Of a stretch of DNA of 64,000 nt, positions 29,130 through 40,450 are shown piece by piece. The number at the start of each line of letters is the position of its first letter. The first letter of the stretch is position 1. The stretch comes from Ephydatia muelleri. Its lineage: Eukaryota > Porifera > Demospongiae > Spongillida > Spongillidae. The notes under the pieces were generated by a model. That model worked only from the letters and a program-made list of their open reading frames with translations. It had not been told where the DNA came from and did not search any database. The stretch lies in NCBI GenBank assembly GCA_013339895.1, contig JABACO010000017.1, forward strand, positions 5,556,750 through 5,620,749, read 5' to 3'. The position numbers and the translations under genes were made by a program.

Positions 29130-30540
29130 ATGTTTGTTTCTTTTCAAATCGAGATGCATTTCGGGACCAGAACAGATCTATTTCTATGGCATGGTCTGTA
29201 CTACTGACCTTGATACGGACTGTCATAGATGTTTACATGACCTGATCACATCCCAAATGTAGACACTGCAAGCCAATGGTCATGACATCAAATGTTAAAT
29301 GGTACCTCAGTGTTGTTGCTTGCAGTCTAGATACTTTATAACTGATGTCTTCTATCTGTTTCTCATACAGCTTCATGTTTCCTACTTTCAACCATAGCCG
29401 GATTATACTCTGAATTATTCTTACTTTCACTTTGGTCTATACTTTTTGAAATGAGATGTGGTGAAATAAAATAATGTAATTTATTAACAATAAAAATGCA
29501 ATTACCACATACCTCAAATCTGATATAATAATCATAATAACAGTATTGTGTGTACATATGTTGTACATTTTAAAACAATTAAAGAAGAATTGATATTGAA
29601 TTAAAAAAATAATAAATAAAGATGAAACTACCAAGGGGTTAAATTATCACAGCACACACCTTTCTATGACCAAAATCCTTTTTTACAAAATGTCAATATT
29701 AGGCCTGAGCACATTATGCTTTATTTTTCTCCCTTTATTCTATTCCTTCCCAATATGCTTTCCAATGAACCAATAATTACTCTAAAACTTAAATCATTAT
29801 GCCACACAACATACATGTAACTTAAAGAACAGTTGGATGTTTAACTTGAAAAGCTTGTCCTAGAATTTGACACTTGCAAGTATCAAAACTAGCAACACCA
29901 CTATCAAGACCGCAAAACATAGCGATTGAAGTAGCCAACGAATATTGCTACCATAAGTTTGAGAATAATAGGCACTACAACCATAGCAACTTATATTTAG
30001 AATAATCGGCACTATAAATACATCAATCTGATTACACCACGTGTAATGGCTGTTTAATTACAAACGCAGTTAACGATGGCTACAAGCAATGTAACTACTT
30101 TGCCATATGTATGTTCTGACAGTATCATAGTCTACCTGACAGTGAGACACTTCTAACTAGTTCTACTACTACAGGTACTTATTGTTGAACGCATTTATTT
30201 TGTTACCGACGCATTGATTTCATAACCATAATATTTCTACTACACGTTGGTAAAAGAACATTGACTCAAAGATCACTTCACTGACATACCAATCATTAAC
30301 TGCCAAATTAATTATCCGCAATCACATAGCTGCATGTTTAGTAACGAATGGTGTTTGAACTGGAGATCGAAAGTAAAGCGAAGTGTGTGTCTGCAAGTTA
30401 CTACATTCTATCATTTGTGTACACGTCCTGCCATATTTTCATGCTATTGTTTGGTCGCGATCGCTGGTTTTGTATCGGACGTCACGCGCTCGTGTATAAA
30501 ATAGGTCTATGACACAATGTGGATGTGGTGAAACCAGCAC
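29130..30540. other. AT-rich intergenic, no gene seen
   Basis: No supported features. Frames are short and the base composition is AT-rich, with scattered poly-A and poly-T runs. Confidence 0.45.
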
Positions 30541-30559
30541 TACTTTGGCAGAGATGCAA

Positions 30560-31034
30560 AGCTCTGTTTCTTCAGTCGGAGTACAAAGTAAGGAGTCTTT
30601 TATTGTGTTTCTTGTAATAAAAATGTCGTCGTTTTCAGCTACCGGGTAGTGTTTGAAATATGATGACAGCAGTTAACTTTTTAGTCCTAATTATAACGCG
30701 CATCCAATTTCTACCTGCATACGTACCTAGCTGGGGTGTTTACGTGTGTGTAGGGTGTTGGAGGATTATATGAGTGCTAGGATTGTAGGTGATCTCAGGT
30801 GCTAGGGTTGGAGGTATTATGTAAGGTCTTATACTACACACAGTCTAATATAGTCTATGACCACCACTATTCATGACCAGTGGTAGTACAGTGCACCAGT
30901 GGTGATCTTCTTTCTATTCCCACAGGAGGAGCTGGTGGGAGATGATACCATAGCAGTGTGTGATCAAAATGAGAGCATCATTCTGCACAGGCAGGAGAAG
31001 AAACAGGTGGTCATGCTGGCTGCTGATGGAAGGT
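30560..31034 (+). CDS. Possible two-exon fragment of an unrecognised gene
   Basis: A candidate internal exon at about 30925-31034 is bounded by a pyrimidine-rich TTCCCACAG acceptor and a GGAAG|GTATGG donor. It reads EELVGDDTIAVCDQNESI and onward through QVVMLAADGR with no stop. An upstream GAGTACAAA|GTAAGG donor (30590) can join it in phase 0, giving ...LFLQSEYK before EELVG. I found no initiator ATG in that frame, nor further exons. The function is unknown. It may be a real short gene, an exon of a longer gene, or chance. Confidence 0.3.
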
Positions 31035-31214
31035 ATGGTTCCAGGTGTGTGTATGTGTGTGCTTGCGTGCATGCGTGTACTGTAGCATGTACCTCCATAA
31101 TATTTATAATGTGTTTAACATTAGAAGTAAACATAAAAAATATTATTGAAGAAAGGAAAGATGATGCTCGGTGAGGAAATGGAATCATTCTATTACTATT
31201 ATCCAATTGTAGAG

Positions 31215-31290
31215 GTTGTCTGCACAGATGATATTAGTTATTGATTTGTTTATAGTATGGTCCGTGTATATTCGTTGTATTTAAGTGTAG
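31215..31290 (+). repeat. Dispersed repeat, copy 1
   Basis: GTTGTCTGCACAGATGATAT and the following TTAGTTATTGATTTGTTTAT, then AGCATGGTCCGT-like sequence, recur at 36362-36440 with few differences. In the second site it directly follows a family-1 RT remnant, so it is probably a retroelement 3' tail. Confidence 0.7.
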
Positions 31291-31476
31291 TAATGTTATC
31301 TGCACAATAAATGTAAATAAAAATTATAAATGTTTATTGATATTAAAAAACAATTGTAAAAATTATGCGGAAAATATATTGAGCACATTGTTACAAACTG
31401 TGAAATGTTCCTTTTTACAGCATTTTGAATGCTGTGAACATGACTGACTGATATGGCTGACTGACTCCTGCTACCA

Positions 31477-31719
31477 TAGTCTCGTACCCAGACCCAACAC
31501 TACACAGCCGCAGGTGGATTACATCACCGCTACGCGTAAGTAGGGTCTGGTGAACTGTGGGAAACAATCAGATTAGAGGTATGCAATAATTGCATATCAT
31601 TGAGTGGTTAATTAGGAATTTATGATGGCATGTGGTGACATGCAACAGTCTTCTAAGGCACATGGGCTGACTTGCCAGCTTCTATGGTGGTGTTACACTG
31701 CCCCTGTATGTGTGTGTGT

Positions 31720-31756
<37 letters not shown>

Positions 31757-32090
31757 CATGTGCATGTGTGTGTGCATTCTTGTGTGTGTGTGTGTGTGCT
31801 GCACACGCACACACATACATACAGTTACGCATGCGAACACAACACACACACACACACAAACACACACAGAGGGGCAGTGTAACTCCACCGTAGTAGCTGG
31901 CAAGTCAGTCCATGTGCCTTAAAAGTCTGTCGCATGATACCACATACCGTCACAAATTCCTAACTAATCTATCACAGATATGCTAGCACATCTCTCTAAT
32001 CTGATTGGTAGCCCAAAATTCTGGCTACTTACACACAGTGTGATGTAATCCACCCACAGCTGTGTAACTTTGGGTTTGGGTATGAGACTA
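31477..32090. mobile_element. 614-bp foldback transposon with 9-bp target duplication
   Basis: The ends TAGTCTCGTACCCAGACCC and (complement) TAGTCTCATACCCAAACCC are inverted. The flanks CTGCTACCA (31468-31476) and CTGCTGCCA (32091-32099) are 9-bp duplications with one difference. Inner inverted blocks pair across the element, for example GGCACATGGGCTGACTTGCC at 31659 against its complement near 31900-31919. The centre is a TG array facing a CA array, so nearly the whole element can fold on itself. No transposase is present. It is the longer relative of the hairpin at 9070-9185. Confidence 0.9.
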
Positions 32091-32450
32091 CTGCTGCCAA
32101 AAAAAAGCATAAAGGTAACAGCTTGTGTATCATTATAACCATTCAATCACTTTTCAAAATAACTTGGCAGGATGACAATATTGTTTGAAGATAGAGTTCA
32201 CCCTGAAGCTGCAATGCCTTTTTGGAAGCTGCAGCTCAGTAATAACTACAAGACTGCTATCTTTGTTGTCTGTGCACATGGTTGCTGTGTGTACTGTTGT
32301 TTATTTATAAATTTGATTGCATTGCGGAATAATCGTACCCAATAAAAAATTATCTTAAATTAAAATAGTGTGCATCAATCCATAAGAAAGAGTGATCTTC
32401 ACACTGAGAGTGAAGAACACTGTTGAGCTGAAGAAATGTTGTATGGTTTG

Positions 32451-32818
32451 AGCACTCCCTGCACACTAGGGTTTGATGATGGAGCAGCACTCCCTGCTCA
32501 CTAGGGTTTGATGATGGAGCAACACTCCCTGCTCACTAGGGTTTGATGATGGAGCAGCACTCCCTGCACACTAGGGTTTGATGATGGAGCAGCACTCCCT
32601 GCTCACTAGGGTTTGATGATGGAGCAACACTCCCTGCTCACTAGGGTTTGATGATGGAGCAGCACTCCCTGCACACTAGGGTTTGATGATGGAGCAGCAC
32701 TCCCTGCTCACTAGGGTTTGATGATGGAGCAACACTCCCTGCTCACTAGGGTTTGATGATGGAGCAGCACTCCCTGCTCACTAGGGTTTGATGATGGAGC
32801 AGCACTCCCTGCTCACTA
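32451..32818 (+). repeat. 35-bp minisatellite, about 10.5 copies, with period-3 order
   Basis: The unit starts AGCACTCCCTGCTCACTAGG and continues GTTTGATGATGGAGC. Copies are directly abutting. Two variable sites (GCACAC/GCTCAC and AGCAGC/AGCAAC) recur in a fixed three-unit cycle, a 105-bp higher-order repeat, for the first nine units. It has no spacers, so it is not a CRISPR array. Confidence 0.95.
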
Positions 32819-33358
32819 GCTACACACTGACACTTCAGCCTGTCTATTTATTTCCACCTTTTGTTTCTTTTTATACTCTAATCGAAACTTTTAAAGCTAT
32901 TCCTACCGGGATCGGAACACCTTTTTTCTTCTTCATTTCTCTTTCTGTCGGATATTTTCCTTATGCAGGGACAAATTGACATTTTTTATGGTTATTATTT
33001 ATATTATTAATACAAACCTCAGGATCTATTACTTTGTAACTGTAAATACGGCATACAGATTACACAATTGATATAGTGATAAGCATATGATCCCAAATGG
33101 AAGCACCCATTCAGCGATTCCTGCTCGACTGGGACATATTGTCACATTACATATATACGCTCACGTGACTTAGAGCAGAAGTTGGTAATGTGCATTAAAA
33201 TTAGGTGGTTGTCTAATTCTGAGACACATTTTGAATGTGATGAGGTCAGGGATTTAGCCTCACCACACCTGAATGAGCAGAAGATATGTGGAAAATTTTG
33301 TGCAGAGTAAAATTCTAAGTGATGTATTTTTGACCCTGATATTGCACGATATATACAA

Positions 33359-34330
33359 GAGAATACACGAAGCATACTTGATATTTAAACTACTCAGATA
33401 TAAAGCTAAATACTGAGCTATACTAAACAATTATCGACTTCACTTGTGGATCTTCTTCCAAGTAAAGCCCTAGAATTCTGGCGCATCAGTGTAATGCCCC
33501 AGGCGACAGTACATTGAGGCTAACACCTCAGGCCAGAAACGACTTCTTCTGATGGCTAGCTTTTTGGCAACCCTTGAGAGGGCTTCTTGTGCCTCATTTC
33601 CCCAACCACCAAATACCTCCACGACCAATGGGACACAGATCCAACCTCTCTCTGTACAGGGAATGTCATTTTTGGAGTGTTTGTCCTTCTCTCCCAGCTC
33701 AGCAGTATAACCTGAGGTCATGCTCGCTCCCAATAAAAAGTTTGAGTTGAGCGGATTGATGACCTTCAGGTCAAATGCTGCTGAACATGAGAGAGACCAG
33801 TTAGGCACCAACACATTAGCCGGACGTGTTCTGTCCTTTGTTGAGGTGAGCCCACAACCTCTTTCAAGTTCAGGGGCAAGACAAGCCCTACGGCAGAAAT
33901 CTGCAAAAGCTGTCACGAAGGTGGTTGTGCCTTGTGACTACATCACCACCTGCATGGCGTATCAGGGCATGATGCCCATGGATGTCTAGGGTTTGGGAGC
34001 AATGTGGGCAGGCATCTGCATCAGTGAAAACTGGAAGCCCGAGCCACCATTTCACTAAGGCTTGGACTTCATTGGGCAGCAGGTCTAACCCCAATTTTGG
34101 AGATGGTTATGCCCTCAGCCATGCATGTGCTTGGGGAGCAGAGATGGCTAGTAGTCTGGCCTTGTCTACTTTGGATGCTCCATCAAGCGAAGAAAGGAAG
34201 CCAGCTTTCTCGATGGCTGAGGATAGCTTGTGCTGATGCTGAGAAGTAGCTAGTATATCTGCTACAGAGAGCTGCTCACAGCATGCTACCTTTCTCATTG
34301 AACACCATGATGGCCTCACAGAGGCGCTGT
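33359..34330 (-). mobile_element. RT element, family 1, copy 2 (5'-truncated)
   Basis: Nearly identical to the 3' third of the copy at 41572-44025. Order on the minus strand: QAHAWLRA, LVKWWLGLPVF, a CPHCSQTLDIHGHHALI zinc-binding block with RHNHLRD, RPANVLVPNWS, AAFDLKVINPL, and GWICVPLVVEVFGGWG. Similarity to copy 3 stops sharply near 34330, as expected for 5' truncation on insertion. The shared 3' end is GCTTCGTGTATTCTC (complement), with no long poly-A. It is not intact. Confidence 0.85.
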
Positions 34331-34682
34331 AGTTAACAATATAGAATAAAGCCCAAAAAATTATTTACCGCACATAGCAATACTCTTTTATGCATGCACA
34401 CACATATACAAAAATTAACGCACAAGACCCGACAATTTCAGATGCACTGCATTAAGTATACAGCAAAACAAAAAGAATGATAAAACTGTTGTAATATTCA
34501 TTCATACAATTTATGGTTTCTAAATGAACCATTTCATGTACCTCTTGTCTTGATGCGTGCACATGCACACACAACTCCCATACAACAGCCTCATATGGAG
34601 GTCTTTTAACATGCTTGGCCTGCTTTACCACTTATCTTATTGTAATGGACATACTTATATGAAAAAATTATTATTACAACAG

Positions 34683-35503
34683 TATATGGAAAAGTTTCCG
34701 AGAAAAGGGACCTAGCGTGTATTATAAAAAAGCATAATAAAAATGCCTTACGTTTGAAATGCTATAACTTCCGAAGGGTTAACGCTATCGTCTTCCTATT
34801 TTCAGAACTTCATACTGCACCATTTCTCTATGGTAAAATACATTTTGGGATCTTGAACATGCTCCATGCCAGTATCGCGATGTCCGATACCCCAAGGGGT
34901 TCAAACCCGCCATAACTTTCTGTAGGAGTAATCAAATCGCTTCAAATTCGGTTTGTAGGTGGAGAGGTCCTATATCTATTTATTTGTTCTGTTCGTTAAT
35001 TTTTATGCAATCCGTTACGGAGATACAGTTGAACAAACTACGTGCACATTTTCGCGCTCAATGATTTGGGCAAATTGCGCTCCGCTCGATGTATGGGGAG
35101 GCGGGGATTATTACATTGGCGCGAATCAAGCGGGAAAACGTGCACGTAGTTTATTCAACTGTATCTCCGTAACAGATGGCATAAAATTAACGAACAGAAC
35201 AAATCGATAGGTATAGGACCTCTCTACCTACATACCGAATTTGAAGCGATTTCATTACTCCTACAGAAAGTTATGGCGGGTTTGAACCCGGTGGGGTATC
35301 GAACGTTGCAATACTGGCAAGGAGCAAGTGCAAGATCCCAAAAGGTATTTTACCATAGGGAAATGGTGTAATATGAAGTGCTGAAAATAGGAAGACGATA
35401 GCGTTAACCCTTCGGAAGTTATAGCATTTCAAACGTAAGGCATTTTTATTATGCTTTTTTATAATACACGCTAGGTCCCTTTTCTCGGAAACTTTCCCAT
35501 ATA
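34683..35503. mobile_element. Palindromic foldback element 1 (about 0.82 kb)
   Basis: Arms of about 380 bp run from TATGGAAAAGTTTCCGAGAA (34685) to its complement ending CCCATA (35501), possibly flanked by TA dinucleotides. Inner arms pair at ACAAACTACGTGCAC (35033) and GTGCACGTAGTTTATTC (35141), leaving a spacer of only about 60-70 bp. It has no transposase; the 83-codon frame over the centre is incidental. It shares sequence blocks (CCGATACCC, GGGTTCAAA, CTATCG) with the element at 39391-40172, so they form a family. Confidence 0.9.
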
Positions 35504-36175
35504 CATGTATATTTTTAACTAAGAAAACAATAACAAAGCCAACATTAACAACAACAGCAAAGTAATCGCCAATAATAATAAAACGAAGGAAAGTGTTTTG
35601 TATTGTATAATAATATTAAGCTTTCACAAACTCTCTTAGTAATTGATACTCACAAATATAGCCAGCCATACCTTACATTTAGTCACTCTAGGTGCACCCA
35701 TTGGAGACAAAGAGTAGCTTCAGTCAACTTAACTGATTTAGCAGCTCTACTCCATTAGTTGGAGAAGTTGGAGGACCCTCAAATTTCTTTACAGCTATTT
35801 TGTACGTGTGTCAGTTTCTGCGAATTCATGCATATTGCTCGTACTACCCCACCTTCCTTAGTGCAGAAACCTTTTTCAACCATCAATGAAATGGTTCTGT
35901 GAATCCACTGCGGCTGACCTTTCTGCCAGCAGTGCAAGCTGGAGACAAGCTTGTCAAGTCCTAGCCGGGGAGATCTGGGTATATGTCCACTCTTTACACA
36001 TTGCTCTGCAGTTTATTTGTGACTGCTACTGCACCTGAGTTTTTGAATGGACATCACCAATGTATAACATTGTACCTGCTTCAAGTTTGGGGTTAATCAG
36101 TGGTCGCTTGCAGCTGTTATAAATAATGTTTCTGAGGCTGTTGTGTCAAGTTATTACATACATCTCTGAAATAAT
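35504..36175. other. Non-coding, weak RT debris
   Basis: AT-rich sequence after the foldback element. Traces on the + strand from about 35860 may be decayed family-1 RT sequence leading into the clearer fragment at 36176, but no single block is convincing. Confidence 0.4.
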
Positions 36176-36440
36176 TTTAAAGCGAGTGTAACTGCTGATG
36201 CTGTTGCCACTGAGAATAGGAAGCTATTGTACAATGTTCATATATGTGAGGCTTTGGGATGGGAGTGTCTACCTATTGTAGTAGACTCCTTTGGTGCCTG
36301 GGGAGACCAAAACCTTTTCCAGATTGGTTTCGTGTAGAGCCTTTCTAGCACGATCCAGCCCTGTTGTCTGCACAGTTGATATTAGTTATTGATTTGTTAT
36401 TTATTTTTTTATAGCATGGTCCGTATGTATTTGTTGTATT
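36176..36440 (+). mobile_element. RT element C-terminal fragment and 3' tail (family 1)
   Basis: A short open piece reads LGWECLPIVVDSFGAWGDQN (about 36253-36312), matching GWICVPLVVEVFGGWG of the 33.5-kb copy. It is followed at 36362-36440 by the dispersed tail repeat also found at 31215-31290. Confidence 0.6.
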
Positions 36441-36848
36441 ATGAAGTTAATAATAACAATAACAACACAGCACAATATCTTGGGCAGCTTCCATATTTTA
36501 GGGTATTTCAAATGCACATCAGGTCACAATGTACAGGTACTTACCCTCATACATTTATGTACAAGCAGTAGTATAATGTGCATACTGTATATTCTGGAGA
36601 AATAAATAAATAGACCAACCAATGAAGTAGTTCATTCTCAAAGAGACATATTTTAATCTTACTAATGTCTTACTATCATGTTACAATCTGATCTTTTTGA
36701 CTGTACATATGTAACTGGTGACACACATTTATTTCAGTAATTCATTGCACATATAGTATCTGTGACAATGCAAACATATTTGCATGCAAAACAAATACAA
36801 TCCTTTTAATCTAAAATGTCACTGCGTCACTTTGCTATTCTATGAGTT

Positions 36849-38326
36849 CTATTCTTTAGTGTACATTATAACATAACGTGGTAGGATGGCTGCTTCTTCA
36901 AACAACACAATTTCCGGGTAGTTTAAGTCAACACCAGGAGCTCCCAGCACACAGTCATAACCCTGTGGAGGCCCAGTCAAGTCGACCTGGTTTTTTGTAA
37001 CAACATATTTTTTTCCTGGTAGCACATCACACTCAATCAGAACTCTGTGGGCGTGGGTTCCACGAGTGTAGTCATGGGACTTAGAAGAATTCTCTGACAG
37101 GTAGAAACCACTGCCGAACCTCTGAAAGATGATATTTCTTCTAATCCAGCTTTTCTTAAAACCCTCACAACAGATATTGCAAACAGAACAGTCTGCATTC
37201 AAGCACACTCGTTTCTCTTTGGATAGGTCACATTTGATTCCTGTGCCATGATAATGCTTTTCTATGTTTGTGGGTGCACCTTTTCTTGACAATGAGTCCT
37301 GGTATGCCTGCCACTGTCTCGTTAGATCAGCATTAATAATTTCAAAAATACTATCCACATCAGGGCATTGGTCTTTAGCCCATTTTCTCCGGAAAGTGGA
37401 AGAAATGGTTACAAAATTCTGTGTCTGATATGGGATTTCATTAAGCATACATGTGCGATTCACTCCTGTCATGAGGCATGAGAGAATGTAGTATTACATG
37501 ATTTCATACTGTGCAAAGAACATATTTGCTAACTGCTACAATATATTGCTTGAGAACAAGCCCTCAATACCTACATACCACATGAATACATGAACCCATA
37601 TGACTAATAGTTTGCATTATTCAGTACCCAATTGCATTAAGTCACAAGCATTTTGTAGCTAAAAGTTTACATTGTATAATTGACCAACAAGAATGCATAC
37701 CTCTGGTGCATGGTATGGCAGCCACTGCAGGTGAGCATGATGGGGGCCGTGGTGGATATGTTAAATGTTGACGTAATGCACGAGCAGGACGCACGTTTCT
37801 CACAGATGGATTTGACTGCAGTTGTAGTATATCCAAATCACTTGCAATGACCTCAACATCTTCGAATACCAATCGTTTTGGCAGTACCACATCCGAAGGA
37901 CTTGCACTAGCTGTGCTAGCTGCCACTCTCTGATATTTGGACTGCTCAAAGAAGAGCTGCAGGGACCCTCGTAGTGTGCCAGTCACATACATTAATCTTT
38001 CAAGGTACATAACCCTTTCATAATATCCAGGTTCATTCCCTCCATCATTGAAAGGTTCATGTAGTACCGAAACAAATTCTGTGAACTGGGCATGTATCAA
38101 ACTAAAGTATGGATGTTGCTCATTGCTACTACCGAGTTCTAGGATTTCTTCCACCCTTGGCTTGATTTTCGCTACCTCATTTTGCAATTTTTGCACAACT
38201 ATACCAAGTGCCCCAGCACCTGGTGAGCCTCTTTGGATGCGATGAGTCTGACTTGTACTCTGTCGAACATGCTCAGTAGTTCTGAGAAGAGACTGAAGGA
38301 TTTCATCGTCCTTGTCAGAGTGGATG
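36849..38326 (-). CDS. PARP-type ADP-ribosyltransferase with H-Y-E triad (5' end unresolved)
   Basis: Two exons are supported: 38326-37701 and 37465-36849 (donor AGAG|GTATGC; acceptor CATGACAG|GAGTG; phases agree). The last exon carries the catalytic domain. HYHGTG (His codon at 37250), then a cysteine cluster LNADCSVCNICCEGF, FGSGFYLSENSSKSHDY, and YPEIVLFEEAAILPRYVIMY follow in order. By alignment in my head with PARP1 the triad is His-Tyr-Glu, which permits polymer or Glu-dependent activity in that family. The cysteine-rich insert and LTGPP...APGVDLNYPE pattern recall short PARP-like proteins I know from fungi and plants. The N-terminal exon is hydrophilic, probably helical and unrecognised. 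A TTTCAG acceptor before 38326 implies at least one more upstream exon, not identified; a start at the ATG at 38337 is the alternative. Confidence 0.75.
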
Positions 38327-38610
38327 CTGAAATACATGTTAAATTAAAAACACCAATTGATATATTGATGGACAAAACGAGTAGTGCCTTAATTATTGCA
38401 GTATGTGTCGTGGTATAGGCAAGTGTATGGATTGTTTAAATAGGTATTTTATTTATACCTGCTCAAAATGAAAGAAAAAAGCTTAGGTTCATATTTAAGG
38501 GGAATAAACATTAAAATATACATATTCATAAACAACCATTAAACAACATTCAAAGGAGAGGGTTGGAGGCAAAGTTCCCAAAATTGATGCGCATTCCATG
38601 CCAGTGAGCT

Positions 38611-38895
38611 TTAATTGTCACCACTGGTGTTCACAATGCAGTGACCCAAGTCTGTCAAGAAAGACACTTCAGAAGTTTCAAAGGTAACAGGTGTGAAAGA
38701 ATGGTATGCACGGGAGGTGAGGTAACTGTACTTCTGGATCTTGGTCTGCTCCGCCTGGCTTACTGTTGCACAGACTTCATAGGATGAGCTATTGTTTGCA
38801 ATAAGAAATCTAATTTCTGTATTCATCAATATTGTTTTAGAATTGTTCTGGCCTGGAAATTTTTCGACCAATGGCTTTATCAAAAGTAATCCCAT
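38611..38895 (-). mobile_element. RT element C-terminal fragment (family 2)
   Basis: A 94-codon frame with KIQKYSYLTSRAYHSFTPVT and FETSEVSFLTDLG. This matches the KY..L...FTPVA.ETSG...FL.DLG pattern near the end of family-2 elements. It is not part of the neighbouring PARP gene. Confidence 0.5.
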
Positions 38896-39078
38896 GCTGT
38901 GATGTCACAGAGCTGATCAACACGTTACCATCCATCTCATGTCATAGTAAATTTCATCCACCAGAAATTTATGGTCTTTTCATACCCACTTGCTGATTAA
39001 CAACTGCCGTGTTCCACAGGCCCAAGGAGAATATTAAGTGTTTGTAAATATTAACATAAATTCCTTCTGTACATTATA

Positions 39079-40450
39079 TTCCTAGATGCAAGCTGTTAAT
39101 GTGTGTTCCCTAAAGAATTAATTATTGCCACTATCCATTCTTCTCTCTACATCTGAGTTTGATTACATTTTTCTGACTGAAACTTGGCTGTGTGCTGATA
39201 TCCCTGATTGCATTTTGTTGTCAAATTCTTCATATCTAGTGAAAGATTAACCTGATGGATATGGTGGCATGGTTATTTTTTCTAAAAAGCAAATATCTGT
39301 CGTTTTTTTTTTGATACATCACCCTTTTGAACATCTTGAATATTTGATAATTGATGTGTTTTTTTCTTCGAAATACCGTTATCTCTGTACATGGAACATT
39401 CTATACGAAAATGGGTCTTGTGGATTTTATTTTATAACATATAAAATTTAAATCGATTTATCTTCCGAAATAGTAACACTATCGGGTTCCTATTTTTAAC
39501 ACAACATACCACACCATTACTATATGTGAAAATCCATTTTTGTGTCTTACACATGCGGGGTACCGACGTTTCAAGGTCCGATACCCTGTTGGGTTCAAAA
39601 CGGCCACATCTTCATGTCCAAATCGGTTCAAAATAGGTACCTATGTATAAGGGTCCTACCGCTATTGATTTGTTCTGTTTGTTAATATTTGCTTTATCCA
39701 TTATGGAGATACAAGTGTGCAAAGAAATTGCATATTTCCCGGGCGTTACGCGCCATTAACGTATTACGACTGGCTTCGAGGACGTCCTCGTAATACGTTA
39801 ATGGCGCGTAACGCCCGGGAAATATGCAATTTCTTTGCACACTTGTATCTCCATAACGGATAAAGCAAATATTAACGAACAGAACACATCAATAGCGGTA
39901 GGACCCTTCTATATAGATACCTATTTTGAACCGATTTGGACACTCCTACCTGAAGATGTGGCCGTTTTGAACCCTAGAGGGTATCGGACCTTGAAACGTC
40001 GGTACCCCGCATGTGTCAGACACCAAAATGGATTTTCACATATAGTAATGGTGTGGTATGTTGTGTTAAAAATAGGAACCCGATAGCGTTAATATTTCGG
40101 AAGATATATCGATTTAAATATTATGTTATAAAATAAAATCCACAAGATCCATTTTCGTATAGAACGTTCCATATCATTCATCTCAATTCTCTACCTCAGT
40201 TTTGTGCACTGAAAATATATACTCATTTCTTGTCTATTATTCTCATCCTGTATTTTTTCTTGGTGACTTCAACTACTCTGATATCAATTGGTGCAACATA
40301 GGTAATCATGATCATGACAAGTTCCTCACCTGCATCCTGCAAAATGGACTTAAACTAAATTCTAAATTGCCGCTTCGGTTTGGCCACAGGATGGAAAATA
40401 AAGTAATCTTTCACTTCCAACCATCATCCTATATGACCCCCTACATGCCT
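39079..40450 (+). mobile_element. LINE endonuclease fragment interrupted by a foldback element
   Basis: The left part (39150-39390) reads SEFDYIFLTETWLCADIPD, then DGYGGMVIFSKKQ, typical of the N-terminal half of a LINE AP-endonuclease. The right part (40173-40450) reads PVFFLGDFNYSDINW and LTCILQNGL, the GDFN catalytic block of the same domain. Foldback element 2 (39391-40172) lies between them, so it inserted into this LINE. The frame is broken elsewhere too (for example a stop after SSYLVKD near 39247). No RT domain follows. It looks CR1/L2-like, but only weakly. Confidence 0.7.
39391..40172. mobile_element. Palindromic foldback element 2 (782 bp)
   Basis: An almost spacer-free palindrome with arms of about 390 bp. 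It begins ATGGAACATTCTATACGAAA and ends with the complement TTTCGTATAGAACGTTCCAT. The centre is CGAGGACGTCCTCG (39777-39790), next to a highly conserved GCCCGGGAAATATGCAA stem. It is homologous to the element at 34683-35503. No coding capacity is seen; the open frame across the right arm is incidental. Confidence 0.92.

Noticed and set aside
32451-32818. CRISPR-like regular repeats
   Set aside because: The units are directly tandem with no unique spacers, in a eukaryotic context.
34900-34920. GGGTTCAAACCC as a tRNA T-arm or box B
   Set aside because: It lies within the foldback element arms and has no matching box A or acceptor stem.
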